Of a stretch of DNA of 64,000 nucleotides, positions 33,508 through 47,100 are shown one piece after another. The DNA is taken from the NCBI RefSeq assembly GCF_019399895.1, contig NW_027228789.1, positions 2,501 to 66,500 on the forward strand. Direction: 5' to 3'. Each line of letters starts with the position of its first letter. The first letter of the stretch is position 1. Under the pieces are notes generated by a model that saw only the letters and a program-made list of their open reading frames with translations, made no database searches and had not been told where the DNA came from. Source of the DNA: Cardiocondyla obscurior (lineage: Eukaryota > Arthropoda > Insecta > Hymenoptera > Formicidae). The translations under genes were made by a program, and so were the position numbers.

Positions 33508-34110
33508 CCTACTCCTTTCAGGAGCAAAGATATTGACGAAAAACAAAAAAAAAATTTTGAAAATCTGACCACGTGACGTCGTGCGGTGACGTCAGCAGAT
33601 GCCCACGTGACCATTTTTAGCGTCCTATTTCCTCCAGAGGCGAAGATATTGACGAAAAACGAAAAAAAATTTTTGAAAATCTGACCACGTGACGTCGTGC
33701 GGTGACGTCAGCAGATGCCCACGTGACCATTTTTAGCGTCCTACCCCTTCAGGGGCAAAGATATTGACGAAAAAAAAAAAAATTTTTGAAAATCTGACCA
33801 CGTGACGTCGTGCGGTGACGTCAGCAGATGCCCACGTGACCATTTTTAGCGTCCTACTCCTTTCAGGAGCAAAGATATTGACGAAAAACAAAAAAAAATT
33901 TTTGAAAATCTGACCACGTGACGTCGTGCGGTGACGTCAGCAGATGCCCACGTGACCATTTTTAGCGTCCTATTTCCTCCAGAGGCGAAGATATTGACGA
34001 AAAACGAAAAAAAATTTTTGAAAATCTGACCACGTGACGTCGTGCGGTGACGTCAGCAGATGCCCACGTGACCATTTTTAGCGTCCTACCCCTTCAGGGG
34101 CAAAATATTG
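33508..34110 (+). repeat. Three-monomer higher-order repeat in the satellite
   Basis: The ordered variants CCTACTCCTTTCAGGAGC, CCTATTTCCTCCAGAGGC and CCTACCCCTTCAGGGGC at about 33508, 33624 and 33741 are repeated in the same order about 345 bp later (33853, 33969, 34085). Three monomers thus form a local higher-order unit present twice in tandem. Confidence 0.7.
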
Positions 34111-37100
34111 ACGAAAAACAAAAAAAATTTTTGAAAATCTGACCACGTGACGTCGTGCGGTGACGTCAGCAGATGCCCACGTGACCATTTTTAGCGTCCT
34201 ACCCTTCCAGAAGCGAAGATATTGACAAAAACAAAAAAATTTTTGAAAATCTGACCACGTGACGTCGTGCGGTGACGTCAGCAGATGCCCACGTGACCAT
34301 TTTCAGCGTTCTACCTTCACCAGAAGCAGAGATATTGACAAAAAACGAAAAAAAATTTTTGAAAATCTGACAACGTGACGTCGTGCGGTGACGTCAGCAG
34401 ATGCCCACGTGACCATTTTCAGCGTTCTACCTTCACCAGAAGCAGAGATATTGACAAAAAACAAAAAAAATTTTTGAAAATCTGACCACGTGACGTCGTG
34501 CGGTGACGTCAGCAGATGCCCACGTGACCATTTTCAGCGTTCTACCTTCACCAGAAGCAAAGATATTGACAAAAAACAAAAAAAAATTTTTGAAAATCTG
34601 ACAACGTCGTCGTGCGGTGACGTCAGCAGATGCCCACGTGACCATTTTCAGCGTTCTACCTTCACCAGAAGCAAAGATATTGACAAAAACGAAAAAAATT
34701 TTTGAAAATCTGACCACGTGACGTCGTGCGGTGACGTCAGCAGATGCCCACGTGACCATTTTTAGCGTCCTACCCCTTTAAGAACGAAGATATTGACGAA
34801 AAACGAAAAAAATTTTTGAAAATCTGACCACGTGACGTCGTGCGGTGACGTCAGCAGATGCCCACGTGACCATTTTTAGCGTCCTACCCTTTCCAGGGGC
34901 AAAGATATTGACGAAAAACAAAAGAAAAATTTTTGAAAATCTGACCACGTGACGTCGTGCGGTGACGTCAGCAGATGCCCACGTGACCATTTTTAGCGTT
35001 TTACCCTTTCCAAAGGCAAAGATATTGACAAGAAACAAAAAACAAATTTTTGAAAATCTGACCACGTGACGTCGTGCGGTGACGTCAGAACATGCCCACG
35101 TGACCATTTTTAGCGTCCTACCTTTCCAGAGGCAGAGATATTGACGAAAAACGAAAAAAATTTTTGAAAATCTGACCACGTGACGTCGTGCGGTGACGTC
35201 AGCAGATGCCCACGTGACCATTTTTAGCGTCCTACCCTTTCCAGGGGCGAAGATATTGACGAAAAACGAAAAAAAATTTTTGAAAATCTGACCACGTGAC
35301 GTCGTGCGGTGACGTCAGCAGATGCCCACATGACCATTTTTAGCGTCCTACTTTTCCCAGGGACGAAGATATTGACGAAAAACGAAAAAACAATTTTTGA
35401 AAATCTGACCACGTGACGTCGTGCGGTGACGTCAGCAGATGCCCACGTGACCATTTTTAGCGTCCTATTCTCTCCAGAGGCGAAGATGTTGACGAAAAAC
35501 AAAAAAATTTTGAAAATCTGACCACGTGACGTCGTGCGGTGACGTCAGCAGATGCCCACGTGACCATTTTTAGCGTCCTACCCCTTCAGGGAAAAGATAT
35601 TGACAAAAACAAAAAAAAATTTTGAAAATCTGACCACGTGACGTCGTGCGGTGACGTCAGCAGATGCCCACGTGACCATTTTTAGCGTCCTACCCTCCAG
35701 AGGCGAAGATATTGACGAAAAACAAAAAAGAAATTTTTGAAAATCTGACCACGTGACGTCGTGCGGTGACGTCAGCAGATGCCCACGTGACCATTTTCAG
35801 CGTTCTACCTTCACCAGAAGCAAAGATATTGACAAAAAACGAAAAAAAATTTTTGAAAATCTGACCACGTGACGTCGTGCGGTGACGTCAGCAGATGCCC
35901 ACGTGACCATTTTTAGCGTTCTATTTCACCAGAGGCAAAGATATTGACAAAAACAAAAAAATTTTTGAAAATCTGACCACGTGACGTCGTGCGGTGACGT
36001 CAGCAGATGCCTACGTGACCATTTTTAGCGTTTTAACTTCTCCAGGGGCGAAGATATTGACGAAAAACAAAAATGAAATTTTTGAAAATATGACCACGTG
36101 ACGTCGTGCGGTGACGTCAGTAGATGCCCTTGTGACCATTTTTAGCGTTCTACTTTTTCCAGGGGCGAAGATATTGACGAAAAACAAAGAAAAAATTTTT
36201 GAAAATATGACCACTTGACGTCGTGCGGTGACGTCAGCAGATGCCCACGTAACCATTTTTAGCGTCCTATTTTCACCAGACGCAAAGATATTGACAAAAA
36301 CAAAAAAATTTTGAAAATATGACCACTTGACGTCGTGCGGTGACGTCAGCAGATGCCCACGTAACCATTTTTAGCGTTCTACCCTTTCCAGGAACGAAGA
36401 TATTGACGAAAAACGAAAAAAAAATTTTTGAAAATCTGATCACGTGATGTCGTGCGATGACGTTAGCAGATGCTCACGTGACCATTTTTAGAGTCCTAAC
36501 TTCTCCAGAAGCGAGGATATTGACGAAAAACAAAAAAAAAATTTTTGAAAATCTGACCACGTGACGTCGTGTGGTGACGTCAGCAGATGCCCACGTGACC
36601 ATTCTTAGCGTCCTACCCTTTCCAGGAACGAAGATATTGACGAAAAACCAAAAAAAAAAATTTTTGAAAATCTGACCACGTGACGTCGTGCGGTAACGTC
36701 AGCAGATGCCCACGTGACCATTTTTAGCGTCCTATTTTTTCCAGGGGCAAAGATATTGACAAAAACGAAAAAAATTTTGAAAATCTGACCACGTGACGTC
36801 GTGCGGTGACGTCAGCAGATGCCCACGTGACCATTTTTAGCGTCTACCTTCTCCAGAAGCGAAAGATATTGACGAAAAACAAAAAAATTTTTGAAAATCT
36901 GACCACGTGACGTCGTGCGGTGACGTCAGCAGATGCCCACGTGACCATTTTAGCGTCCTACCCTTTCCAGGAACGAAGATATTGACGAAAAACAAAAATA
37001 AAATTTTTGAAAATCTGACAACGTGACGTCGTGCGGTGACGTCAGCAGATGTTTACGTGACCATTTTTAGCGTCCTATTCTTTCCAGAGGCGAAGATATT

Positions 37101-40100
37101 GACGAAAAACGAAAAAGAAATTTTTGAAAATCTGACCACGTGACGTCGTGCGGTGACGTCAGCAGATGCCCACGTGACCATTTTTAGCGTCCTACTTTTT
37201 CCAGGAGCGAAGATATTGACAAAAAACAAAAATAAATTTTTGAAAATCTGACACGTGACGTCGTGCGGTGACGTCAGCAGATGCCCACGTGACCATTTTT
37301 AGCGTCCTATTTCCTCCAGAGGCGAAGATATTGACGAAAAACGAAAAAAAATTTTTGAAAATCTGACCACGTGACGTCGTGCGGTGACGTCAGCAGATGC
37401 CCACGTGACCATTTTTAGCGTCCTACCCCTTCAGGGGCAAGATATTGACGAAAAACAAAAAAAAAATTTTTGAAAATCTGACCACGTGACGTCGTGCGGT
37501 GACGTCAGAACATGCCCACGTGACCATTTTTAGCGTCCTACCCTTCCAGAGGCGGAGATATTGACGAAAAACAAAAAAAAATTTTTTAAATATGACCACT
37601 TGACGTCGTGCGGTGACGTCAGCAGATGCCCACGTGACCATTTTCAGCGTTCTACTTTCACCAGAAGCAGAGATATTGACAAAAACGAAAAAAAATTTTG
37701 AAAATCTGACAACGTATCGTCGTGCGGTGACGTCAGCAGATGCCCACGTGACCATTTTCAGCGTTCTACCTTTCCAGAAGCAGAGATATTGACAAAAAAC
37801 AAAAAAAATTTTTGAAAATCTGACAACGTACGTCGTGCGGTGACGTCAGCAGATGCCCACGTGACCATTTTCAGCGTTCTACCTCCACCAGAAGCAAAGA
37901 TATTGACAAAAACAAAAAAATTTTTGAAAATCTGACAACGTGATCGTCGTGCGGTGACGTCAGCAGATGCCCACGTGACCATTTTCAGCGTTCTACTTTC
38001 ACCAGAAGCAAAGATATTGACAAAAACGATAAAAAATTTTTGAAAATCTGACAACGTCGTCGTGCGGTGACGTCAGCAGATGCCCACGTGACCATTTTTA
38101 GCGTCCTACCCCTTTAAGAACGAAGATATTGACAAAAACGAAAAAAATTTTTGAAAATCTGACACGTGACGTCGTGCGGTGACGTCAGCAGATGCCCACG
38201 TGACCATTTTTAGCGTTCTATTTTCTCAGAAGCAAAGATATTGACAAAAAACGAAAAAAATTTTTGAAAATCTGACCACGTGACGTCGTGCGGTGACGTC
38301 AGCACATGTTCACGTGACCATTTTTAGCGTCCTACCCTCTCCAGGGGCGAAAATATCGACGAAAAACAAATAAGAAATTTTTGAAAATCTGACCACGTGA
38401 CTTCGTGCGGTGACGTCAGCAGATGCCCACGTGACCATTTTTAGCGTCCTACTTTCCAGGGGCGAAGATATTGACGAAAAACGAAAAAAATTTTTGAAAA
38501 TCTGACCACGTGACGTCGTGTGGTAACGTCAGCAAATGCCCACGTGACCATGTTTTGCGTCCTATTCTCTCCAGAAGCGAAGATATTGACGAAAAACGAA
38601 AAAAAATTTTTGAAAATCTGACCACGTGACGTCGTGCGGTGACGTCAGCAGATGCCCACGTGACCATTTTTAGCGTCCTACCCCTCCAGAGGCGAAGATA
38701 TTGACGAAAAACGAAAAAAAATTTTTGAAAATCTGACCACGTGATGTCGTGCGGTGACGTCAGCAAATGCCCACGTGACCATTTTCAGCGTTCTACCTTC
38801 ACCAGAAGCAAAATATTGACAAAAACGAAAAAAAATTTTGAAAATCTGACCACGTGACGTCGTGCGGTGACGTCAGCAGATGCCCACGTGACCATTTTTA
38901 GCGTCCTACCCTCTCCAGGGGCGAAAATATTGACGAAAAACAAAAAAAATTTTTGAAAATCTGACCACGTGACGTCGTGCGGTGACGTCAGCAGATGCCC
39001 ACGTGACCATTTTTAGCGTCCTACCTTTTCCAGGGGCGAAGATATTGACGAAAAACGAAAAAAAATTTTTGAAAATCTGACCACGTGACGTCGTGCGGTG
39101 ACGTCAGCAGATGCCCACGTAACCATTTTTATAGTCCTATTTTCTCCAGAAGCGAAGATATTGACGAAAAACGAAAAAGAAATTTTGGAAAATCTGACCA
39201 CGTGACGTCGTGCGGTGACGACAGCAGATGCCCACTTGACCATTTTTAGCGTTCTACCCCTTCAGGGGCAAAGATATTGACGAAAAACGAAAAAAAAATT
39301 TTTGAAAATCTGACTACGTGACGTCGTGCGGTGACGTCAGCAGATGCCCACGTGACCATTTTTAGCGTCCTACCTTCTCCAGGGGCGAAGATATTGAAAA
39401 AAAACGAAAAAAAATTTTTGAAAATTTGACCACGTGACGTCGTGCGGTGACGTCAGCAGATGCCCACGTGACCATTTTTGCGTCCTATTCTCTCAGAAGC
39501 GAAGATATTGACGAAAAACAAAAAATAAATTTTTGAAAATCTGACCACGTGACGTCGTGCGGTGACGTCAGCAGATGCCCACGTGACCATTTTTAGCGTC
39601 CTACCCTCCAGAGGCGGAGATATTGACGAAAAACAAAAAAATTTTTGAAAATCTGACCACGTGACGTCGTGCGGTGACGTCAGCAGATGCCCACGTGACC
39701 ATTTTCAGCGTTCTACCTTCACCAGAAGCAAAGATATTGACAAAAACGAAAAAAATTTTTGAAAATCTGACCACGTGACGTCGTGCGGTGACGTCAGCAG
39801 ATGCCCACGTGACCATTTTTAGCGTTCTATTTTCACCAGAAGCAAAGATATTGACAAAAACAAAAAAAATTTTTGAAAATCTGACCACGTGACGTCGTGC
39901 GGTGACGTCAGCAGATGCCCACGTGACCATTTTTAGCGTTTTACCCTTTCCAGGAACGAAGATATTGACGAAAAACGAAAAAAAAATTTTTGAAAATCTG
40001 ACCACGTGACGTCGTGCGGTGACGTCAGCAGATGCTCACGTGACCATTTTTAGCGTCCTACCTTTTCCAGGGGCGAAGATATCGACGAAAAACGAAAATG

Positions 40101-42474
40101 AAATTTTTGAAAATCTGACCACGTGACTTCGTGCGGTGACGTCAGCAGATGCCCACGTGACCATGTTTTGCGTCTTATTCTCACCAGAAGCGAAGATATT
40201 GACGAAAAACGAAAAAAAAATTTTTTTTAATCTGACCACGTGACGTCGTGCGGTGACGTCAGCAGATGCCCACGTGACCATTTTTAGCGTTCTACCCCTT
40301 CAGGGGCAAAGATATTGACGAAAAACAAAAAAAATTTTTGAAAATCTGACCACGTGACGTCGTGCGGTGACGTCAGCAGATGCCCACGTGACCATTTTTA
40401 GCGTCCTATTCCCTTCAGGGCGAAGATATTGACAAAAAAAAAAAATTTTTGAAAATCTGACCACGTGACGTCGTGCGGTGACGTCAGCAGATGCCCACGT
40501 GACCATTTTCAGCGTTCTACCTTCACCAGAAGCAGAGATATTGACAAAAACGAAAAAAATTTTTGAAAATCTGGCAACGTATCATCGTGCGGTGACGTCA
40601 GCAGATGCCCACGTGACCATTTTTAGCGTTCTATTTTCACCAGACGCAAAGATATTGACAAAAACAAAAAAAAATTTTTGAAAATCTGACAACGAACGTC
40701 GTGCGGTGACGTCAGCAGATGCCCACGTGACCATTTTTAGCGTTCTACCCTTTCCAGGAACGAAGATATTGACGAAAAACGAAAAAAATTTTTGAAAATC
40801 TGACCACATGACGTCGTGCGGTGACGTCAGCAGATGCCCACGTGACCATTTTTAGCGTCTTACTTCCTCCAGAAGCGGAGATATTGACGAAAAACGAAAC
40901 AGAAATTTTTGAAAATCTGACCACATGACGTCGTGCGGTGACGTCAGCAGATGCCCACGTGACCATTTTTAGCGTCCTACCCTTTCCAGGAACGAAGATA
41001 TTGACGAAAAACGAAAAAAAATTTTTGAAAATCTGACCACATGACGTCGTGCGGTGAAGTCAGCAGATGCCCACGTGATCATTTTTAGCGTCCTATTTTC
41101 TGCAGAGGCGGAGATATTAACGAAAAACAAAAAAAAAGTTTTTGAAAATCTGACCACGTGACGTCGTGCGGTGACGTCAGCAGATGCCCACGTGACCATT
41201 TTTAGCGTCCTACCTTCTCCAGAAGCGAAATATTGACGAAAAACAAAAAAATTTTTGAAAATCTGACCACGTGACGTCGTGCGGTGACGTCAGCAGATGC
41301 CCACGTGACCATTTTAGCGTCCTACTTTTTCCAGGAACGAAGATATTGACGAAAAACGAAAAAAATTTTTTGAAAATCTGACCACGTGACGTCGTGCAGT
41401 GACGTCAGCAGATGCCCACGTGACCATTTTTAGCGTCCTATTCTTTCCAGAAGCGAAGATATTGACGAAAAACAAAAAAAAAATTTTTTTAAATTTGACC
41501 ACGTAACGTCGTGCGGTGACGTCAGCAGATGCCCACGTGATTATTTTTGGCGTTCTACTCTTTTCAGGAGCAAAGATGTTGACGAAAAACGAAAAAAAAA
41601 TTTTTTTTAATCTGACCACGTGACGTCGTGCGGTGACGTCAGCAGATGCCCACGTGACCATTTTTAGCGTCCTATTTCCTCCAGGGGCGAAGATATTGAC
41701 AAAAAACGAAAAAAAATTTTTGAAAATCTGACCACGTGACGTCGTGCGGTGACGTCAGCAGATGCCCACGTGACCATTTTTAGCGTTCTACCCTTTCCAG
41801 GGGCAAAGATATTGACGAAAAACAAGAAAGAAATTTTTGAAAATCTGACCACGTGACGTCGTGCGGTGACGTCAGCAGATGCCCACGTGACCATTTTTAG
41901 CGTCCTACCCTTCCAGAGGCGAAGATATTGACGAAAAACAAAAAAATTTTTGAAAATCTGACCACGTGACGTCGTGCGGTGACGTCAGCAGATGCCCACG
42001 TGACCATTTTCAGCGTTCTACTTTCACCAGAAGCAGAGATATTGACAAAAACGAAAAAAAATTTTTGAAAATCTGGCAACGTATCATCGTGCGGTGACGT
42101 CAGCAGATGCCCACGTGACCATTTTCAGCGTTCTACCTTCACCAGAAGCAGAGATATTGACAAAAACAAAAAAAATTTTTGAAAATCTGGCAACGTATCA
42201 TCGTGCGGTGACGTCAGCAGATGCCCACGTGACCATTTTCAGCGTTCTACCTTCACCAGAAGCAAAGATATTGACAAAAAACAAAAAAAAATTTTTGAAA
42301 ATCTGGCAAAAAATCATCGTGCGGTGACGTCAGCAGATGCCCACGTGACCATTTTCAGCGTTCTACCTTCACCAGAAGCAAAGATATTGACAAAAAACGA
42401 AAAAAAATTTTTGAAAATCTGGCAAAATCATCGTGCGGTGACGTCAGCAGATGCCCACGTGACCATTTTTAGCG

Positions 42475-45400
42475 TCCTACCCCTTTAAGAACGAAGATAT
42501 TGACGAAAAACGAAAAAAATTTTTGAAAATCTGACCACGTGACGTCGTGCGGTGACGTCAGCAGATGCCCACGTGACCATTTTTAGCGTCCTACACCTTC
42601 CAGGGGCAAAGATATTGACGAAAAACAAAAAAATTTTTGAAAATCTTACCACGTGACGTCGTGCGGTGACGTCAGCAGATGCCCACGTGACCATTTTTAG
42701 CGTTTTACCCTTTCCAAAGGCAAAGATATTGACGAGAAACAAAAAACAAATTTTTGAAAATCTGACCACGTGACGTCGTGCGGTGACGTCAGAACATGCC
42801 CACGTGACCATTTTTAGCGTTTTACCTTTCCAGAGGCAGAGATATTGACGAAAAACGAAAAAAAAAATTTTTTAAATATGACCACTTGACGTCGTGCGGT
42901 GACGTCAGCAGATGCCCACGTGACCATTTTTCGCGTCCTACCCTTTCCAGGGGCGAAAATATTGACGAAAAACGAAAAAGAAATTTTTGAAAATCTGGCA
43001 ACGTATCATTGTGCGGTGACGTCAGTTGATGTCCACGTGACTATTTTCAGCGTTCTATTTTCATCAGAGGCAAAAATATTGACAAGAAACGAAAAAAAAA
43101 AATCTTGGCAACAATCGTGCGGTGACGTCAGCAGAGCGTTCTACTTCACCAGAAGCAAAGATATTGACAAAAACGAAAAAAAATTTTTGAAAATCTGACC
43201 ACGTGACGTCGTGCGGTGACGTCAGCAGATGCCCACGTGACCATTTTTAGCGTCCTACCCCTTCAGGGGCGAAGATATTGACGAAAAACAAAAAAAATTT
43301 TTGAAAATCTGACCACGTGACGTCGTGCGGTGACGTCAGCAGATGCCCACGTGACCATTTTAGCGTCTTACCCTCTCCAAAGGCGAAAATATTGACGAAA
43401 AACGAAAAAGAAATTTTTGAAAATCTGACCACGTGACGTCGTGCGGTGACGTCAGCAGATGCCCACGTGACCATTTTTAGCGTCCTATTCCTCCAGAGGC
43501 GAGATATTGACGAAAAACAAAAAAATTTTTGAAAATCTGACAACGTGACGTCGTGCGGTGACATCAGCAGATGCCCACGTGACCATTTTTAGCGTCCTAC
43601 CCCCTCCAAAAGCGAAAATATTGACGAAAAACGAAAAAAAAATTTTTGAAACTCTGATCACGTGACGTCGTGCGGTGACGTCAGCAAATGTTCACGTGAC
43701 CATTTTTAGCGTCCTACCCCGTCCAGGAGCGGAGATATTGACGAAAAACGAAAGAGAAATTTTTGAAAATCTGACCACGTGACGTCGTGCGGTAACGTCA
43801 ACAGATGCCCACGTGACCATTTTTAGCGTCCTACCCTTTCCAAAAACGAAAATATTGACGAAAAACCAAAAGCAAATTTTTGAAAATTTGACCACGTGAC
43901 GTCGTGCGGTGACGTCAGCAGATGCTCACGTGACCATTTTTAGCGTCCTACTTCCTCCAGGGGCGAAGATATCGACGAAAAACGAAAAAAAAATTTTTGA
44001 AAATCTGACCACGTGACTTCGTGCGGTGACGTCAGCAGATGCCCACGTGACCATTATTTGCGTCTATTCTCACCAGAAGCGAAGATATTGACGAAAAACG
44101 AAAAAAATTTTTAAAATCTGACCACGTGACGTCGTGCGGTGACGTCAGCAGATGCCCACGTGACCATTTTTAGCGTTCTACCCCTTCAGGGGCAAAGATA
44201 TTGACGAAAAACAAAAAAAATTTTTGAAAATCTGACCACGTGACGTCGTGCGGTGACGTCAGCAGATGCCCACGTGACCATTTTTAGCGTCCTATTCCCT
44301 TCAGGGCGAAGATATTGACAAAAAACAAAAAAATTTTTGAAAATCTGACCACGTGACGTCGTGCGGTGACGTCAGCAGATGCCCACGTGACCATTTTCAG
44401 CGTTCTACCTTCACCAGAAGCAGAGATATTGACAAAAACGAAAAAAAATTTTGAAAATCTGGCAACGTATCATCGTGCGGTGACGTCAGCAGATGCCCAC
44501 GTGACCATTTTCAGCGTTCTACTTTCACCAGAAGCAAAGATATTGACAAAAACAAAAAAATTTTTGAAAATCTGACAACGAACGTCGTGCGGTGACGTCA
44601 GCAGATGCCCACGTGACCATTTTTAGCGTTCTACCCTTTCCAGGAACGAAGATATTGACGAAAAACGAAAAAAATTTTTGAAAATCTGACCACGTGACGT
44701 CGTGCGGTGACGTCAGCAGATGCCCACGTGACCATTTTTAGCGTCCTACCTTCTCCAGAAGCGAAGATATTGACGAAAAACGAAAAAGAAATTTTTGAAA
44801 ATCTGACCACGTGACGTCGTGCGGTGACGTCAGCAGATGCCCACGTGACCATTTTTAGCGTCCTATTTTCTCCAGAGGCGAGATATTGACAAAAACGAAA
44901 AAAATTTTTGAAAATCTGACCACGTGACGTCGTGCGGTGACGTCAGCAGATGCCCACGTGACCATTTTTAGCGTCCTACCTTCTCCAGAAGCGAAAGATA
45001 TTGACGAAAAACAAAAAAATTTTTGAAAATCTGACCACGTGACGTCGTGCGGTGACGTCAGCAGATGCCCACGTGACCATTTTAGCGTCCTACCCTTCCA
45101 GGAACGAAGATTTTGACGAAAAACGAAAAAGAAATTTTTGAAAATCTGACCACGTGACGTCGTGCGGTGACGTCAGCAGATGCCCACGTGACCATTTTTA
45201 GCGTTCTATTCTTTCCAGAAGCGAAGATATTGACGAAAAACGAAAAAAAAATTTTTGAAAATTTGACCACGTGACGTCGTGCGGTGACGTCAGAACATGC
45301 CCACGTGACCATTTTTAGCGTCCTACCTTTCCAGAGGCAGAGATATTGACGAAAAACGAAAAAAAAATTTTTTAAAATCTGACCACGTGACGTCGTGCGG

Positions 45401-47100
45401 TGACGTCAGCAGATGCCCACGTGACCATTTTTAGCGTCCTACCCTTTCCAGGGGCGAAAATATTGACGAAAAACGAAAAAAAATTTTTGAAAATCTGACC
45501 ACGTGACGTCGTGCGGTGACGTCAGCAGATGCCCACGTGACCATTTTTAGCGTCCTATTTTCTCCAGAGGCGGAGATATTGACATAAAACGAAAAAAAAT
45601 TTTTGAAAATATAACCACTTGACGTCGTGCGGTGACGTCAGCAGATGCCCACGTGACCATTTTTAGCGTCCTACCTTCTCCAGAAGCGAAAGATATTGAC
45701 GAAAAACAAAAAAATTTTTGAAAATCTGACCACGTGACGTCGTGCGGTGACGACAGCAGATGCCCAAGTGACCATTTTTAGCGTACTACCCTTTCCAGGA
45801 ACGAAGATATTGACGAAAAAGGAAAATAAAATTTTTGAAAATTTGACCACGTGACGTCGTGCGGTGACGTCAGCAAATGCCCACGTGACCATTTTTAGCG
45901 TCCTATTCTTTCCAGAAGCGAAGATATTGACGGAAAACGAAAAAGAAATTTTTGAAAATCTGACCACGTGACGTCGTGCGGTGACGTCAGAACATGCCCA
46001 CGTGACCATTTTTAGCGTCCTACCTTTCCAGAGGCAGAGATATTGACGAAAAACGAAAAAAAAATTTTTTTAAATATGACCACTTGACGTCGTGCGGTGA
46101 CGTCAGCAGATGCCCACGTGACCATTTTTCGCGTCCTACCCTTTCCAGGGGCGAAAATATTGACGAAAAACGAAAAAAAATTTTTGAAAATCTGGCAACG
46201 TATCATCGTGCGGTGACGTCAGCAGATGCCCACGTGACCATTTTCAGCGTTCTATTTTCACCAGAGGCAAAGATATTGACAAAAACGAAAAAAAATTTTT
46301 GAAAATCTGGCAACAAATCGTCGTGCGGTGACGTCAGCAGATGCCCACGTGACCATTTTCAGCGTTCTATTCACCAGAAGCAAAGATATTGACAAAAACG
46401 AAAAAAAATTTTTGAAAATCTGACCACGTGACGTCGTGCGGTGACGTCAGCAGATGCCCACGTGACCATTTTTAGCGTCCTACCCCTTCAGGGGCGAAGA
46501 TATTGACGAAAAACAAAAAAAAATTTTTGAAAATCTGACCACGTGACGTCGTGCGGTGACGTCAGCAGATGCCCACGTGACCAATTTTATCGTCTTACCC
46601 TCTCCAAAGGCGAAAATATTGACGAAAAACAAAAAAAAATCTTTGAAAATCTGACCACGTGACGTCGTGCGGTGACGTCAGCAAATGCCCACGTGACCAT
46701 TTTTAGCGTCCTATTCCCTCCAGAGGCGGAGATATTAACGAAAAACAAAAAAAATGTTTTTGAAAATTTGACAACGTGACGTCGTGCGGTGACATCAGCA
46801 GATGCCCACGTGACCATTTTTAGCGTCCTACCCCCTCCAAAAGCGAAAATATTGACGAAAAACGAAAAAAAAATTTTTGAAACTCTGATCACGTGACGTC
46901 GTGCGGTGACGTCAGCAAATGTTCACGTGACCATTTTTAGCGTCCTACCCCGTCCAGGAGCGGAGATATTGACGAAAAACGAAAGAGAAATTTTTGAAAA
47001 TCTGACCACGTGACGTCGTGCGGTGACGTCAGCAGATGCCCACGTGACCATTTTTAGCGTCCTACCCTTTCCCAAAACGAAAATATTGACGAAAAACGCA
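42475..47100 (+). repeat. Segmental duplications inside the satellite
   Basis: Rare variants recur in the same order. The TTTTTCGCGTCC variant occurs at 42929 and 46127, and the GAAACTCTGATCACGTG variant plus CCCGTCCAGGAGCGG at about 43647 and 46879: a ~3.2 kb offset. The segment starting CCTACCCCTTTAAGAACG at about 42475 (through the AGAACATG variant) also matches 34770-35160, about 7.7 kb away. A further block at about 43920-44480 matches 40030-40590. Confidence 0.65.
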
